Shown: piece by piece, positions 1-13,539 of the stretch
Layout: the number at the start of each line of letters is the position of its first letter
How positions within the stretch are numbered: position 1 is the first letter of the stretch
Assembly: GCA_036362985.1 (NCBI GenBank)
Contig: JAYGXS010000004.1
Coordinates: 23,845,064 to 23,909,063, forward strand
Reading direction: 5' to 3'
DNA length: 64,000 nucleotides
Source: Ligula intestinalis
Taxonomy: Eukaryota > Platyhelminthes > Cestoda > Diphyllobothriidea > Diphyllobothriidae
Made by a program: the position numbers and the translations under genes
Notes under the pieces: generated by a model
The model's database searches: none
What the model saw: the letters and a program-made list of their open reading frames with translations, nothing else
What the model was told of the DNA's origin: nothing

Positions 1-165
1 TACGGGCTACGCCAGTGGAACCGTGAATGGATGGTGCTCTCGTGTGAACAGGCGCAAGATCGACGCGCCTGGTCAGTTGTGATTCGTGATGCAGTCAACG
101 TCAAAACTGATGCCGGCTCAACCCGCCCGAGGTGAATGCCGTTGCAAGTACAAGTACAAGTAAGA
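1..165 (+). pseudogene. C-terminal end of a LINE-type reverse transcriptase ORF, with 3' tail repeat
   Basis: Frame 1 is open from base 1 to a TGA at 133-135 and encodes about 44 residues. The Arg/Trp-rich stretch with AQDRRAW followed by the ending GSTRPR resembles the extreme C-terminus of flatworm non-LTR retrotransposon proteins, as I remember them. About 10 bases after the stop comes a short tandem repeat of the unit caagta (about three copies, 145-163), a tail type common at LINE 3' ends. Only the last part of the element is in the window, so neither clade nor intactness can be judged. It could also be a chance open frame; the combination of open end and tandem tail is what supports the call. 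Confidence 0.4.
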
Positions 166-400
166 ACGGAGTCACTAAATCTGTAACGATGACTGCGAAT
201 TTTCCATTCTCATCAGTGCTAAGAAACTACTGACTCGAGTGCCACTCTATTTTCTAATCATTAGTATAGATCAGAAAATGCTATCGTAAAGACATGCATC
301 GTGGTAGTGGCCTTGTGCAGTATCTGACCTACCCCCTCATTCCTTTTAAATCTTGGCTCAGTATCAGCACATAATCAAGATGAAAAGAAGAGAAGTAGGC

Positions 401-450
401 CGTGGTGACCGACAAGGCTAAGCAATCCGTCTGCATGCACCACATAGACA
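401..450. repeat. Dispersed repeat family A, copy 1
   Basis: The segment with gtgaccgacaaggct followed by an AT-poor stretch ending in gtctgcatgcaccac matches, with scattered substitutions, segments at 756-805 and 12461-12510. All three share the core (g)ccgacaaagct...gtctacatgca. The nature of the family is unknown and the ends are not defined. Confidence 0.45.
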
Positions 451-755
451 AAGTCAGCTCAAGATGGGTTAGATATTCAGGGAAACAATAACTTACCGTA
501 TCAGATCCTGTTTGAGAGAAACTGTCATAGATACGTAACTAAATAGGAAATATTGCCACCACCCTCTGAGCTCCGATTTACCCCGTTAGTTGGCAGCATA
601 CGAAGCCACGGCTTTTGAAGCATCACGATAATAACTATTAATTTGTTAAAGCACCATGGAGGTGGCGTCCCCAAAGCTGGCCCTTCTTTTTCGTCCCTCT
701 GGTGCACCAGGAAACTGTTTGAGCCTGTCAGTCAACTAGCGGTGAGGGTAAGCCC

Positions 756-805
756 AGCGGCTGACAAAGCTGCGGACACCTCTCTACATGCATCACACGC
801 GACCC
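756..805. repeat. Dispersed repeat family A, copy 2
   Basis: Contains ggctgacaaagctgcgg followed by tctctacatgcatcacacg, matching the copies at 401-450 and 12461-12510. Boundaries are approximate. Confidence 0.45.
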
Positions 806-2854
806 GATTAAACACCAGGTTGCAATCGGAACCAAATTTCTCACTTATACGATAGATGCATGTCATGTTAGAAAAGTTAGTGTAGTGGGGGCAGGTTTGT
901 ATGTAGTGTATGGGCTGATAGAGTGAGGTATGTTGGCATGGTTTTAGCTGTGATGTTTCACGGTAGATTTTTTATAGAAACACCTATGTCCGGTTACTGG
1001 TGGTTGTGTGCAGTATATGGAGGCAATGCGGGTGCGCTGAACGCATTTTGGCTTGCTAGACACTGGTTGGCCTGTCTCAGTACCACGGAAGCACAAGCAT
1101 AGGCCTCTTTCTAGTATGAAAATTCGATCAGGATGTGAACAGGTTGCTATCGTTTCCGAAGTGCTGGTGCAGAGGAAAGTTGTGGTATTGATAGTGGAGA
1201 GTATAGTTGGTGGCAGAAAGTTTAAATTGTTCTTACCAATGTTAAAGGTGATGGTGATGGGCACTAGCGCCATCGGCCCGTGTTATGAGGCATTTATCGT
1301 GGAGGTGGTGTTGACGAAGGTGGTGCCGGCGACTGAACATCGGGTGTTTGTTCGCCAGAGGTGAGATGTTGGTCATCCGTACTATAACGGTGAAAGTGAA
1401 GATTGAGGCCATTTTGGGCATGAACACAGTGAGGGACAACGACACAGCGGGAGCTCTGTGGACTGCGATTCGTTCACGGACTCTTGATCCTGTCGTAGAC
1501 TCTTCATTTGTCCACCTTTAATATTAGAGTCGTTAATATGTGTGCCTTCAAATCTTACGGTTCATGTTGAATTGGCGTTTCGGAATCGCAAAATAAGTCA
1601 TTTAGCTGTTCAAAAGACTGGCTGACTTTGGGTAACTGGCGGACTAAATCTTCACAGATCTTGGCTCTCCTTGAACCAGCACATCCGATATACATGAATC
1701 TGTTCACCAATGGGCGTTAGTTAAATTAAGCCTGATACGGGGCTTCCTGTACCATGCACCAGATGTTGTTTGGGGCATGAGGATTATCTTCTTTGTATAA
1801 ATGTTCACTCCGAAGTTAATGAAACCAGAGGTGAAGAGATTCACATTTTGCTGCATGCACGAGAGAGAACCCCAGAACAAGAATACTATACTGTAGACAA
1901 GTATGTTGGCAGTGCTGCTATTTGCCGTTAGGTCGATTTACTAGATACCCTTCCTGCTCAGTTGGTCAAGTAATTTTCACAGAGTGATTGGCTTATCCAA
2001 TCCCCTCGCAACGCTCCCGGTGCTTTCGCGACAACAAACGTTACGGAGCAAGGTGTCTAGTGTCGGTTTTTTCTGGACATCTAAGCAGTCGTGGATGTTG
2101 AATGTTTTCTTAGTGAGCCTATAGAGAGTCAACATTACTATCTGCAAAGACTGAAGCGATTGAGTGAGGCAATGGGAAAAACATACCAGAGTTACTACTG
2201 GCTGCTCCATCATGGCAAAGTGCCTGTCCACATAACAATCACCATGAATCAATATTTGGTAAAGAGAGGGCGGGATAGAAGTTTTTCACTGCGCTAACTC
2301 GGTTGACCTAAGCGTCTGTCACTTCCTCCTATTCCCATGAATAATGAATATTCTAACGGGAAAGCATTTTCAGAAGGTAGATGAAGTTAAGAAAAACTGC
2401 TGAAGTCACTTAGCAGCATTAAGTCGGACGAAGAAAAAAAATATTTTGTAGAGTGAAAAACCTTTAGGAATAAGTGTCGACCATCCGATAGACAACATGC
2501 GGAAAATGATTTATTTTTGAAAATGCTATCTCAAGTAAAAGAGAAAATGAATAATTATCTTTTGTATCTCGTACTCTCTTTTTGAGTTACTCGGCGTGCA
2601 TTGTTTAGTAAAAAATAGGTTGTGGACGCTACAAGTAGACGCTTAAAGATGTTTTAGACTTAAAATATTTAACCGCTCATCGTCCTCTCGGTATTCGATA
2701 TTAAACACCGACCGTCCTGCACGGCAGGAGCCCGTCAGCATAGCAGTTTATGAGCGAGTACGCATTCCTGCGTCAGCTCATTCCTCAAGATACATCCTCC
2801 TCAGACTGCCCCATTATCCGTGAATCGATCTATTGTTCCATCGTAGGGTTGACA

Positions 2855-2856
<2 letters not shown>

Positions 2857-2905
<49 letters not shown>
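2857..2905. repeat. AT dinucleotide microsatellite
   Basis: About 49 bases of uninterrupted alternating A and T between gacatac and gatctaag. Confidence 0.95.
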
Positions 2906-2907
<2 letters not shown>

Positions 2908-5900
2908 TCTAAGTCACTAAAATGTGCGCTGGGCATCCATATTTTGGCATTCATTTCAGGAGTCCGTCGTAGTTGACCATATTGGAGGCCTTATATAAAT
3001 AAACGAAGGTGTTTTTAATGTCGGTTTTCATCCAGTGGCATATATTCTACAGTTAGAGAACTGCCAAGATCAAGATAATGGTTTCATGGTGCCTGCAAAC
3101 TCCAGTATAGCCTTTTGAGTGCAATCACTGTTTCAGATGCATGCACAGATGCTTAAATAGGACACAAAAAGCGAAGTGTCCACTGATTCCGTAATAGTGT
3201 ATGTCTTCGAAAGAATTGTAAAACTTATTTAAAACAGCATTAATTGCCGTCAATATATTTCAAGACAGCTTCTCAACTGTCGTTGCCTGAGTTTGATAAC
3301 GAAATCAGTGCTAACTAGAAATGTGATATGTGGGGTATGTATAACTCGCAAGAAGTGCACTCTATCGGATTTACATGTATGATACAGCAAATTATCTGTT
3401 AACCGTGAATGTATTATATGTGATGTATAGTTAACAGTGTTGAATTCATTCTGATGCGAAAGCATAATGCTATGACACCTTCGTACCGCTTTTGCTGCCT
3501 ACTACAGATTTCCACGGAATTCAGATGTCTTGTGAAACAGGACACTTCGTGCAGAAAGTCCTAATGAGTTGGGCGATGCAAAGGTGTCTGAATAGTCCAG
3601 GGGGATACTTTCCGAATCGGTATACTTAAAACACCCATGGTGATCGAAGAAATGCGTAACAGTGCTAGCAGATGGCATATAGAAGAAATGGTCGGCAGTA
3701 GACTGTTTTGCATATGAAAAGGACGCTAATTTTGACTGCAAAAATGCAATTTTGCTAAAAAACACATCAAAAAACTTAAAGCAATGTTTCCCAGTTACAA
3801 ATTTAAAAATTGTAAAAACAGCAAAATTTATTGGATCCACTAATTTCGAGATTTTTCATCAGTTAATTCCTCTCGTTGCATAACGTGAATAACGTAAGAG
3901 AAAATACACATTGAATTTATACAGAAAAATCGACGCAAACAGCAAGTTCATAAGAAATGGCCAAGAGGCTAATCAATAACGTAAGGAAGTTAAAACACTG
4001 TGGGCAGAAAAAAACGGTGAAAAGACGTCTTATGCCAAAAGTTGGGAAGAGAAATTTGTAAACAGGGAGCCGGTGTTACCACGACAGAGATCGGTTCACC
4101 AAATGCTCCAGCTGTTTACATAGGTCGGGTTTGAACCACCGTATGTAGGCTGCCTCCAGATAGCGTAAGGTACGAGTTTCTCGTGCCTTTAAAGATACTA
4201 AGAAAGAAATTCTGGGTCCACAGAATGGCCTATATTCAGCAGATGTTTCGTAATCGATTTATGGGGAGTTCTGTTTTCTTGGTTCAGTAACAAGCTAGGT
4301 AAATTCTTTTTAGCTCTGGCAAAATATAGAGTAAACTCTGTTACACGAAATCAGAAACGTGCAAGACGAAATTTAGGCCGTTAATTTTGGCAGGCCCCAC
4401 CGTGTGCCTCACAACGAGGCGGCGTAGGAATGGTGGCTTATGGTGGTAGTAGACCCGCGTCAGCAAGGCACCGGAAAGTAGAACGCAGGCGGTTGGTATG
4501 CGTAGGTGTACACAGATATCCCTTTAGCACAAGCTGACTAGAAGGACAATGGGCGAGCAGGCATGCTTTTACTCTAGTTATTGACTTTAGTATCTTTAAT
4601 ACTTTAGTAGAAGCTACACATTCTGTTGGAAGCAAATACGCAGAGTCAAGACTATTTCAGTGAGCAAAACCTTCCATGGATTGGCAGCATGCTAAACGAG
4701 ATAATCCAACTGCCTCACATGCTAACTTACAGTTTTATCCTGTTGTGTTATATTTTCGAAGAATTTGCGCGTGGAAGAACTGACTAAAACAGCAACAGCC
4801 CTCAACGCTTATTCAATAAGTATTTTGTCATTCTCAGTTCCTATCTGTGCGACTTTAAAACACCTACGCAATACCAACTTGATTCTGCAGGTCCAGCATG
4901 CAGAAATGCACCTTTAAGGGTCCAGTTCAGCTCTGCACAATTCAAGGAAAGTACGCCAGCTGAATGATTTCCGTGCAGGATTTTGTGCTCGACAAAATTT
5001 GCAGGTCTAATGTGGCTGTATGCAGTGGTACGGTGCCGGCTGCAGCCACCCTTCCCATTTCATTGGCAGCATCTTGTTTCATAAATAAGCTCTTCGAATG
5101 AATCGAATCATGTCTAAGTCGCACAATGTATGCACGCTGGATGGTCAATTATGGTGGAATTTCTACTGCCGAAAAATTCCCCACTTTCAGTAGCCTGCGC
5201 ACTAAATTTGCTTCCTCGTTACACGAATAGATCCTATGACCTTTTCATCCTTCAGTCTGCAGCATGAGAGACAACTTGTACTTGCGATTATTGTTCAGCC
5301 TAGTCAAGCACGTATTTTTGACAAAATTAAATGCTTTTAGGTGCGCCTTAAAGTCCGGAAAATACGGCTATTAGGACATAAGTCCCTGCTGCATGCACAC
5401 AGTCAACGTTTTTGTTTAAAAACATGCTATAAAACGCTCGTCCCTAAAGAGCTTCTTAAGTAGGCAGTTCCTCTTAAATATAATATTTTAGCTTGTAAAT
5501 TCCTTCTGAGGATTAAAACTGTAATGCTTACGTGCTCCCTGGAAAAAGTACACAATTCTATTTTGTGGTTCATTAGGATAACTTCTGGCCTAGAACACTT
5601 GTCGTGCCTGAGATAGAGGCCCAGGAAAACCCTACCTATTTAGTCTTCCTATTTGAATTAATAAGCCAAATTACGAATTTCTACAAAAAGTAATTGCTTT
5701 TCACGACGTGGTTTCTACAAAGCTGATGCGATAAAAGCGCTGTTTATCAAGCTGTGAAATCAAATGTCAAAAGTGTTGAATAAACCTTAGGAAATCCATT
5801 TGTTTAATCACTAAGAAGACTAAACACTTGCATCTCCTGAAGCAGAGGAAACTTGCTACTGTGGCGCAATGTTTTGCAAAAAATACTTGCGTATTTCATT

Positions 5901-8900
5901 GGACCAAATGTTAAAGTACACATGCGCAAGATATCCTATAAAAAGCTGCAATTTGTTCTTAGTCCGAGCCACTGACACACAAAAACCATAAATTCATTTC
6001 TATGCACATGAAGAAGCGGAAGTTCAACATTTATTCTTAAAAAAACATAACCGTTTTTCCTAGAATTTAGCTGACGTCCAATTCCTGCTGTAGGCATTCA
6101 GTGGATGCCGCTCCTGGGGATGAAAGTTACAGAAAAGTACATTAAGCACAGATCTATATTTCCGTGAAGCAGAAGACTTTTCAAGTTAAACATGGGAATA
6201 TTTGCAGAAATTCGATAGGAAAAAATTTAATCCATAAATCAAGAAAATACAGAAGCTACTCTAGTTTCTACATTCTTTGCATGTGTTCAAGATAGACAAA
6301 CTGAAAATAAGAAGCAAAATTAGAATGTCAATTTTATGCTTTGTCCATCTCCTAAAATGTTGACTGAAATTTCCATGTATTTGCCTATATGATCTCTTAG
6401 ATGGACTCATAATAGTAGCTAACATGCCGTATATTCCCAAGACACTTAAGTCACGCCAAAATGTCGCTTTTTCAAGGCGTTTTTTTTCCGGCCAACCAAG
6501 GAAGTGGTTTCATATTATTTTTGAAATCCTTGTTAATTTAAAAAGATTTTGGAAAAGCTGAACAGAAATGCCTTTTTTGTCCTCACTCGGTGGCAAAACT
6601 ACTTCGTTTGAAAGTTTATTCTTGAAAAACAGGCGTCTTAAGGTTTTCAATCATTCCCTATTCTCAAATAATTTCGAACATGAGAGGCAGTTGTATTTAC
6701 GCTTAATTTGTCTTAACTAAATGCTGCATAGTTTCCGCGTAAGGAACTGTATAATGTTGTCAGTCCTACGAATATGTCATACAGCGCTCACAACGGTTTA
6801 TAGTAGAGCTAGACCATGTTTAATAGTTTATGAGCGGACAGATAGAATGTTGTATAAGTGCAACTTATACGATCTTAACAAATCACGCAATCATAAACAT
6901 TTCTTTTTAAAAAAACATTTGAAGAAGACAAACTGTGCTGTGAAGTGAGAACAAGAAGAAATATTTGTACGTGGGTTTTCCTCAACTTGTGTCGAAAATG
7001 ATAAAGACATCAACAATTTATTCAAAAATTCATGAAACTTTAGTGGTTATTTGTACCATGCGTGATTCGTGAAGGCGGTAGTCTGAAGTGACCGAAATAT
7101 CCTGGCTTATGCTGGAAAATGGTCAATATTGCAACCTCACCTAATTACGCCTTACCAAGCAAAGGCATAAGTCAGAATGGCAGTTGGCATTTCATGAGAC
7201 AGGCCAGACACTGAGGGTTGCTAAACTTTCATCCCATGAAGCTAAACAACTCCTATCTGGACAATCAGGGCGCGAACTATGGTGCAGTAGTTAGGGCGTT
7301 CTTCGATGGTTAACTGCCTCGGTTTTGTCTATCAAGGTATCGCAGACAAATAGGCCAAAAATGGTGACTCCAGTGTCGCTTATTTTGTTGGCAAAAGTTC
7401 ACCGCCATTCAAGGACGCAGTGTAAAAGCCCCCATGAAAAAAGTGCTCTTGTTACGAGCGAGCGTGATTGCGATTGGCATCCTGTTTCGTCTCAGGCCAC
7501 GGAAATTAACAAGCAAATCGTTGTTAAAATGGTCTTAGTTCTATTATCAAGAAACTGATTGTCAATTTAAGCGAACATGCGAATGATAAACAAGCAAGAA
7601 CTGAATTTATTCTGTTTGGTCTCCTGCTGTTATTTTGGATTGAGTTATCGGAGAGAACTCACTTTTGACGTCTCGATCCAGCATGGTTACGAGGTATTGG
7701 GGCTGACAATCCGTATCGCTTGCATGACCAAATAGCTTTTTAGTAAATCTGCTTGGGCATTTCAGACAAGGTTCCCTGTAGGTGTTTGTATAGGGTGGAA
7801 ATTTCTCCAGTGGGATAGACGTTAAACGTGATCCTATCACCTGATTGTACATCCTTGTTACATCCTTATTATTTCCCGACTTGCTGACAGCCTGGCGTCC
7901 AAGTTCTGCATTGCAGGCGGGAGATCCAAGCATGTTTGTGCCTTATGAGCATGCAGATGCTTATCATGAAAGTTTAAAGGCCTCACTGGCTAAGGACGCA
8001 CTTCTCTCATCATATGCAAATTCGATGACTACAGTTTGAATCCGATATGATAAGCGGAAGTCTGTCGGATTTAACGATCTCAGTTTTAATAGACATTTAT
8101 GCAGCCAGGAGGGTACTTCATGTAATCCACGACCGCAATAGGCTTCTGGCCGGCTATATTAGGTAGAGATATTTTACGTGTCAGCTCGGTGGCAGAAAAA
8201 GTATAAAGGAAAGTCCTTTGATACATGTGACTTGCCGCTCAATGTCTGGGATATGAAGGTGTGTAATGAGGTTAAGGTCAGATTTTGGATTAAAGTAAAA
8301 ATTTGGGTTATTGTTAAGAACATAACCATAAATAGCGTTTCTAAACTGCAGCGCAACACCGCCTGCAATACGAGGAGGGGGAGGACGAAGTCCACATTAG
8401 CCTGTTCTGTCGATGGCTCGAGGCAAAAAACGAGCCCAGCATAAATTACTGTATATTAATTCAAAAAATCCGCGGAATAATGTCATTTACTCCGGATGAT
8501 ACGTATAGAGTTTTCCCCGAAAGTTGGAATATCTTAATGGCACGAGCAGGCTGTGACAGCTGGTGAGTACGGCTTCAGCGTTATACAAACCGTGCAATTA
8601 GATGTCTTCTCTGAGACGAAGCATAAGGTCTGGAGTATACTTCGGCCGTTTGTAGTACTGGATCAAATGTAGTGCTGAAATTCGTGGGCACTGGACACAT
8701 GTGTTAAGCTTGACGAGACATGAACCTTTGCACTCCAATTTCAAAATTCAAGTTTTTCTGGCGTTACGTGCAAGGTTACAACCACGGTGTTTTGCCAAAC
8801 AGCGCAAAGTCAACAGTCGGGTAAGCAGATGCTTCGAGCAGTGCAAGCATAGTGGCTTCGTGTTAGGATGACTCATTGAGACATTAGCCTTTAATGAGCT

Positions 8901-9469
8901 GCCGTCCACATGCATAACTGCGACGGTGAGGAGGGAGAGGGGGCAACCATGCGTCGACGTTCATTATCATAAAGTAACTTGGTGTCCGCACGAAGAGCTG
9001 CTACCGGTTGTAAGATCAAACCTGACGTCCGATGCGCTAGTCCAGTAAAATTAATGTCCAAGTGGCGTTTTCGCATTTATTCGGTTGAAATGTCCTCGGG
9101 AGTAAGATCAGGTTGACGCAATAGCATGGTTTACCTGGACTGCGGATTAAGAAGGGACACTTTATGACAGGTCTAGCCTTTCTAGAATTTGTGCATTTTG
9201 CATTCATTGAGACCATGATTGCACGCGCATAGAAGTCGAAGTGTGCTAAGCTCGGTCGACCTTTGATTGCACCCCACACGGTCAGGAGGCCTTGGTGAAA
9301 TCTGTAGCTTATTGAGCCTCAAAAGTAGTTCAAATCATTTGAAAAAACACAAAGTGAAGGACTATCTCTGGGTCCTAAATTGTGCATGCCCGCTCGAAAG
9401 GTTCATCAGTCAGAGTCAGAAATCCAGTTCGAGAATATTTATAACCAAACCTACGATCTAAAGCCTATC

Positions 9470-11070
9470 TCTGCAAATAGTGTCCAGCACTTTAAACCAA
9501 CTGTGGCAAATGTTAGCTACCAGTAATGAACAAGGCACCAATAAACGGGAATTAATGACAAAAGCACATGCAGTAAAGTAAGAACAACTATGAGAGCACA
9601 AAAACATCTCGGTCACTAGAGTGAATAAAGGAAAAGGCATCGTTGTAAGGAATAGATGGGAATACATAGGAGAAATGCAGTCCACACCACTGGACCACAT
9701 GACATGCAAAAAATCTGGCAAAGCAAAATATTGCACGGATAAAGTAGGGGTACAGTTGACTCACCCTTTAACAAGAATTTACGCAAGAGGTTTCATGAGT
9801 GACTGTGGCCTCTAACGCCTTCGACAATTAGGCACTTACATCCCCTGTTTGTGTGGTCTAGCGAAAATCCACAAGGATGGCCTGCCGGTTGGGCTGACTT
9901 TACACATGCGCAATATGTCGTATCATGCAATGGCAACGTGGTTAGCAGAGAAACGAAAACCTTTACCGATCGGCTGGCACCCCGCAGCTATAGAGATATA
10001 TTCGAATTTACCGACGACTTAAAAGAGGTGAACTTAAACTGCATGATGCTTTCTCTAGACGTTCCATCGGTTTTCACAAAGGTCCTGATCACGGAGACAG
10101 TCGATGATATTTGCGAATTCCTATTGATGAATCAGTCATAATTATGAATAAAGACAAAAGCAGTAAGGGAAATATTACTAAGATGTACACTTAATGTTTA
10201 TTGTAGTTTCAAAACCAATTCTGCAGATAAAAGGATCTCATTGCTGTCGCTTGGGTTTCTTCTAGACGATATATTCATGGACAAGCTGGAGATATTTCAA
10301 CTAAGTGGTCAGATCAAGAGGCTGAAACATTATGATCATTACGTTGATGCCATCCTTGCCATTGACACAACCGAAGCCGATGTAGATGCGTGATTAAAAG
10401 CTGTCAACCAAGCACATGTGTCCATTAAGTACACTTGGGAGGTGGAAACGGTAGGTTCGCTTCCTTCCTTAGACGTTCTCCTAAGTCGAAGACCTGATGT
10501 TAGCATCCAAAGGAGTGCTTATCAAAATAAAACCTGGCATGGACATTGAACTTACTTTAGCGGTTCCGTATCTATCCAAAAAAGCATAATCTTGTTCCCT
10601 GCTCAAAGCAAGTGCCAAAAAAAATTTGCCTGGCAGACAGAATTAAGATGGAACCTTAGAAAATTTAGGACCTGCTGCGTGAGAACGAGTATCCTGAGAG
10701 ATCCATCACAAGGAATATGAGAGCGAGAAAAATAAACCCACCACACTTACTATGAAAACGAAGACGCTATTCCTGAAAGCTCCCTTTCAAGGGGACTTGC
10801 AGCAAGTAAACTCCTAAAAAAACAACTTGATAAAACCATGCCAAGAGCCTTCCCAGCAGCGAGAATTCAGGTTTTACTCTCAGCTATCCGATTTTGCACG
10901 GGGAAGGTAAAAATAGGTATCTGCCCACCACCATACGCATCTACTTATTTACTTGCTCCTGTGGAGCAGAGTATATTGGTCGCACGGGTCGGGAACACCT
11001 CCCGGCGTGTCTGAAACAGGTAAAGTCAGGAGCGTAAGCAGCGCTATTCTCGCGCATAGCGTTAACCATG
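9470..11070 (+). pseudogene. Decayed Penelope-like element (reverse transcriptase plus GIY-YIG endonuclease)
   Basis: The plus strand carries, in order but in shifting frames, marks of a Penelope-like retroelement. At about 9624 is the N-terminal NKGKGIVV block. At about 9853 is LCGLAKIHKDG, the GLPKIHK block before the RT core. At 10052-10078 is RT motif A (SLDVPSVFT). At 10340-10351 is motif C reading YVDA where YVDD is expected. At about 10430-10560 are HVSIKYTWEVE, LPSLDVLL and a Y.NKTWHG.. segment. At 10939-11000 is the GIY-YIG start IYLFTCSCGAEYIGRTGRE. Several stops and frame changes and the lost second aspartate of motif C show it is dead. The upstream limit is approximate: a Lys-rich stretch from about 9500 is probably also part of it. 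Confidence 0.85.
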
Positions 11071-13136
11071 GAGATCGTGTGTACTCCAATGACTCCATCC
11101 GGATGATTTAAAAGGTCTTACAAACTATCCAGAGTCCCTGGGTCAGTGCCTGTTAGCGACAGCAGCAGCGGTTTCTATCAAGTTGATTAATTCAGTCTTT
11201 TGCGCACAGAAGAACCTTCTGCCAGCTCCGTGCATGGCATGGCCAGAGGTCACTTGAGAGCATGCACTTTTTTGCGCTCTACCTCTCTCCCGCTTCGTCT
11301 CCCTGGACCGGCTGCAACAAACCGTCACAGCCGCGTAACCAGCCGTCTCTTATCGACCCCGAATACTCCAACCCCCTATTTCCATGACTCATTTGCATGC
11401 AGTGACGGATATAATTCACCGCATGTTTACTCTTGACCCCATTCCCATATAAATGTAATGGCCCGATGACGATTTACCTTATGCTCGGCAACTGCTCTTC
11501 AGGAAATCATAGCTCTTGGTTTAAATCACTCTTGAAGACTTCCTCATCCTTCTTTATAAATAGGAATGTCTATTAGAGGCATTCCTGGGACGATACAGAA
11601 TAAACTGCCTGCAGAGCAATATTTATGACTATAAATCTACACTGGTTGCTTTTCAAAACAGAGCTGACCCTCTCCACGTCCTGCAATGAGAGCCACTGTC
11701 TTAAAATTTGCGCGATATCGTCACTTTGGTCTTCTTGAATGGAAAGGGAAGTAAATACCACCACGGTCTTAGTCTCTGTGAGCTTGAGGCTAAAAATATC
11801 CGAGACGAAATAATATAAAGCAAGACGGTCTTCGGAAAATCGGGTGGTACTTGTGAATTTTCGAGCAGGTAACACCTGCCCATCGTCAGACTAAAGTTAA
11901 AGTGGGGAATAGGATTTTCGCACTAGAGCGTTTGTTGGGGAGGGGGAGTTAGACAGACGTTCACAGTGCGTTCACTTAATGTATGTGCTGAAATGGTTTT
12001 TTTAAGCTACTGCGCATAAACGCACAATCAAGCTCAATTTTTTGCGCACATGCAAAATATTACAGAGTAATACGGAGGCTCTATTGCTTTATTGCTCTGA
12101 CCGCAGATCCTACAGGATAAAGTACACAATCGGCACAGCTAATCAACGACTTACGTGTCAGCATTTCTAAAATGAGGGTCGATTAACAGGGTGGCTTTGG
12201 TTCATTCCGTCCAGTGGCCCTCAACTTACGGTACTGTTTTCAGCAATTGAACTTTCATACTTTTCTCCAAAAAAAGTATTGCTATCGCAGTCATGGTTCT
12301 GTTTAGTCTTGTGAAATGACGATTTCCGCCGTGTGCCTGATGTGTGAATTTGTTTATAGTGATAGCAAACGTGCGCAAAATTGACCGCTCTCTCTCCTTC
12401 TTCATCTAGCTGAGCCCCATATCAAGACAGGATCCATAATATTGGAGGCGCGAAGGAGCACAGTGGCCGACAAAGCTAGACAGTCTGTCTACGTGTGCCG
12501 TACACGCCTGGTCCGCGAATGATGGACAGTGGCAGCTCGGGTTACAAGATTCATGGAGGTCGCATTAAGAAGGAGTTACTGCACCTTGACTCCGCGTCCC
12601 GCGAGGAGGGCCGTTAATCGAAAGTATTTCTAGCGACAGCTTTTAATGTGCCATGATAGCCTTACAACACGTCAGTGTTTATAATGATAAGTATGTATTG
12701 ACTGCAGTGTGTACTCAGTCTTCAGAGTCGACTTCATTCTCGCTTTCCGGGCCCAAGCACCAGTCAACTGCCCGAGCCGACCAGCCCTCAGGTGAAGGAT
12801 TTGGGTGCAGGGGACTGGTGTGATGTGAGACTGTACCTAGACACCCCTAGTGTTGGGTGTGTTGCCGAATAAAGCCTGTCGTGCCCCTATACAATTTCTG
12901 TGCTGGTTCAAACTTTTTATCCTGTAGTCAGTAGTTGGGGTACAATTCACGCTAACATTTTCAGGACAGGACTCGGTCAATACATAGAATACAATAATAC
13001 AATACATATAATTGCAGACGACTGGAGGATTTCGCCTTAGCTTGTCAGTCTTGAAGAGCATCTGATGTATTTTTTGCACAGTATATAAGCCGGAAAAAAG
13101 TACAGAGTGCTTTTTCGTACTAATTAAATTTGAGCT
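11071..13136. other. Non-coding interval
   Basis: No supported gene. It contains one copy of dispersed repeat A (12461-12510) and otherwise unremarkable AT-rich sequence with short random open frames on both strands. Confidence 0.5.
12461..12510. repeat. Dispersed repeat family A, copy 3
   Basis: Reads cagtggccgacaaagctaga and then gtctgtctacgtgtgcc, aligned with the copies at 401-450 and 756-805. Confidence 0.45.
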
Positions 13137-13539
13137 GAGAAGTAGAATACGACTCAATCGCTGGGACAATATGCTTATTCGCCTGACGTTCCGAACTCCA
13201 TCGCGGATTAATCTTCAGTGACACTCACAGAACAATAGCAAAAACAGTTTGTGTGTGCACAGGGTTTCGCCGTAAAATTTAAACGTACAGAAAAATCGAT
13301 AAATGCCCCGAGTGGGTTTTTATTCGTTGTGTCAGCCATGACCATCTGGCCTCGCGGCGTTGAAATAAGATGATGTAGTGGCCCGTCTGTTCTCCAAACG
13401 GCGGGTTGCTTTGGCCAAATTTATTCTCAGCACCGAATATGGATTGAGCAAATCCTTGCAGTCGTTGATGGACTGAGGGCCCATAAACGTCAGGCGAATA
13501 AACATAGTGTCCCAGCGATCGAGTCGTATTCTACTTCTC
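13137..13539. mobile_element. Inverted-repeat element with Penelope/hammerhead-type ends
   Basis: Bases 13137-13190 and 13486-13539 are reverse complements over 54 bp with three mismatches. Each arm reads outward as AACGTCAGGCGAATAA, then TGTCCCAGCGAT, then TCGTATTCTACTTCTC. Just inside each arm, reading outward, is CTGA.. followed at a short distance by (G/A)AACG. This is a degraded match to the CTGATGA...GAAAC core of the hammerhead ribozymes known in Penelope-like element termini. The centre of about 295 bp shows no coding. Best reading: two element termini in head-to-head orientation, or a foldback element derived from them. The inverted repeat is seen directly; the ribozyme interpretation is inference. 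Confidence 0.6.

Larger units (their letters stand above)
166..9469. other. Gene-poor region with dispersed-repeat pieces
   Basis: No coding region that I can support. Open frames here are short (about 110 codons or less), unlike any family I know, and lack good splice borders. The interval contains two copies of a dispersed repeat (401-450 and 756-805) and a long AT microsatellite (2857-2905). The rest is AT-rich single-copy-looking DNA. Confidence 0.5.

Noticed and set aside
7607..7933. Minus-strand frame of 108 codons.
   Set aside because: Unrecognised, with no splice context or similarity to known domains; likely chance.
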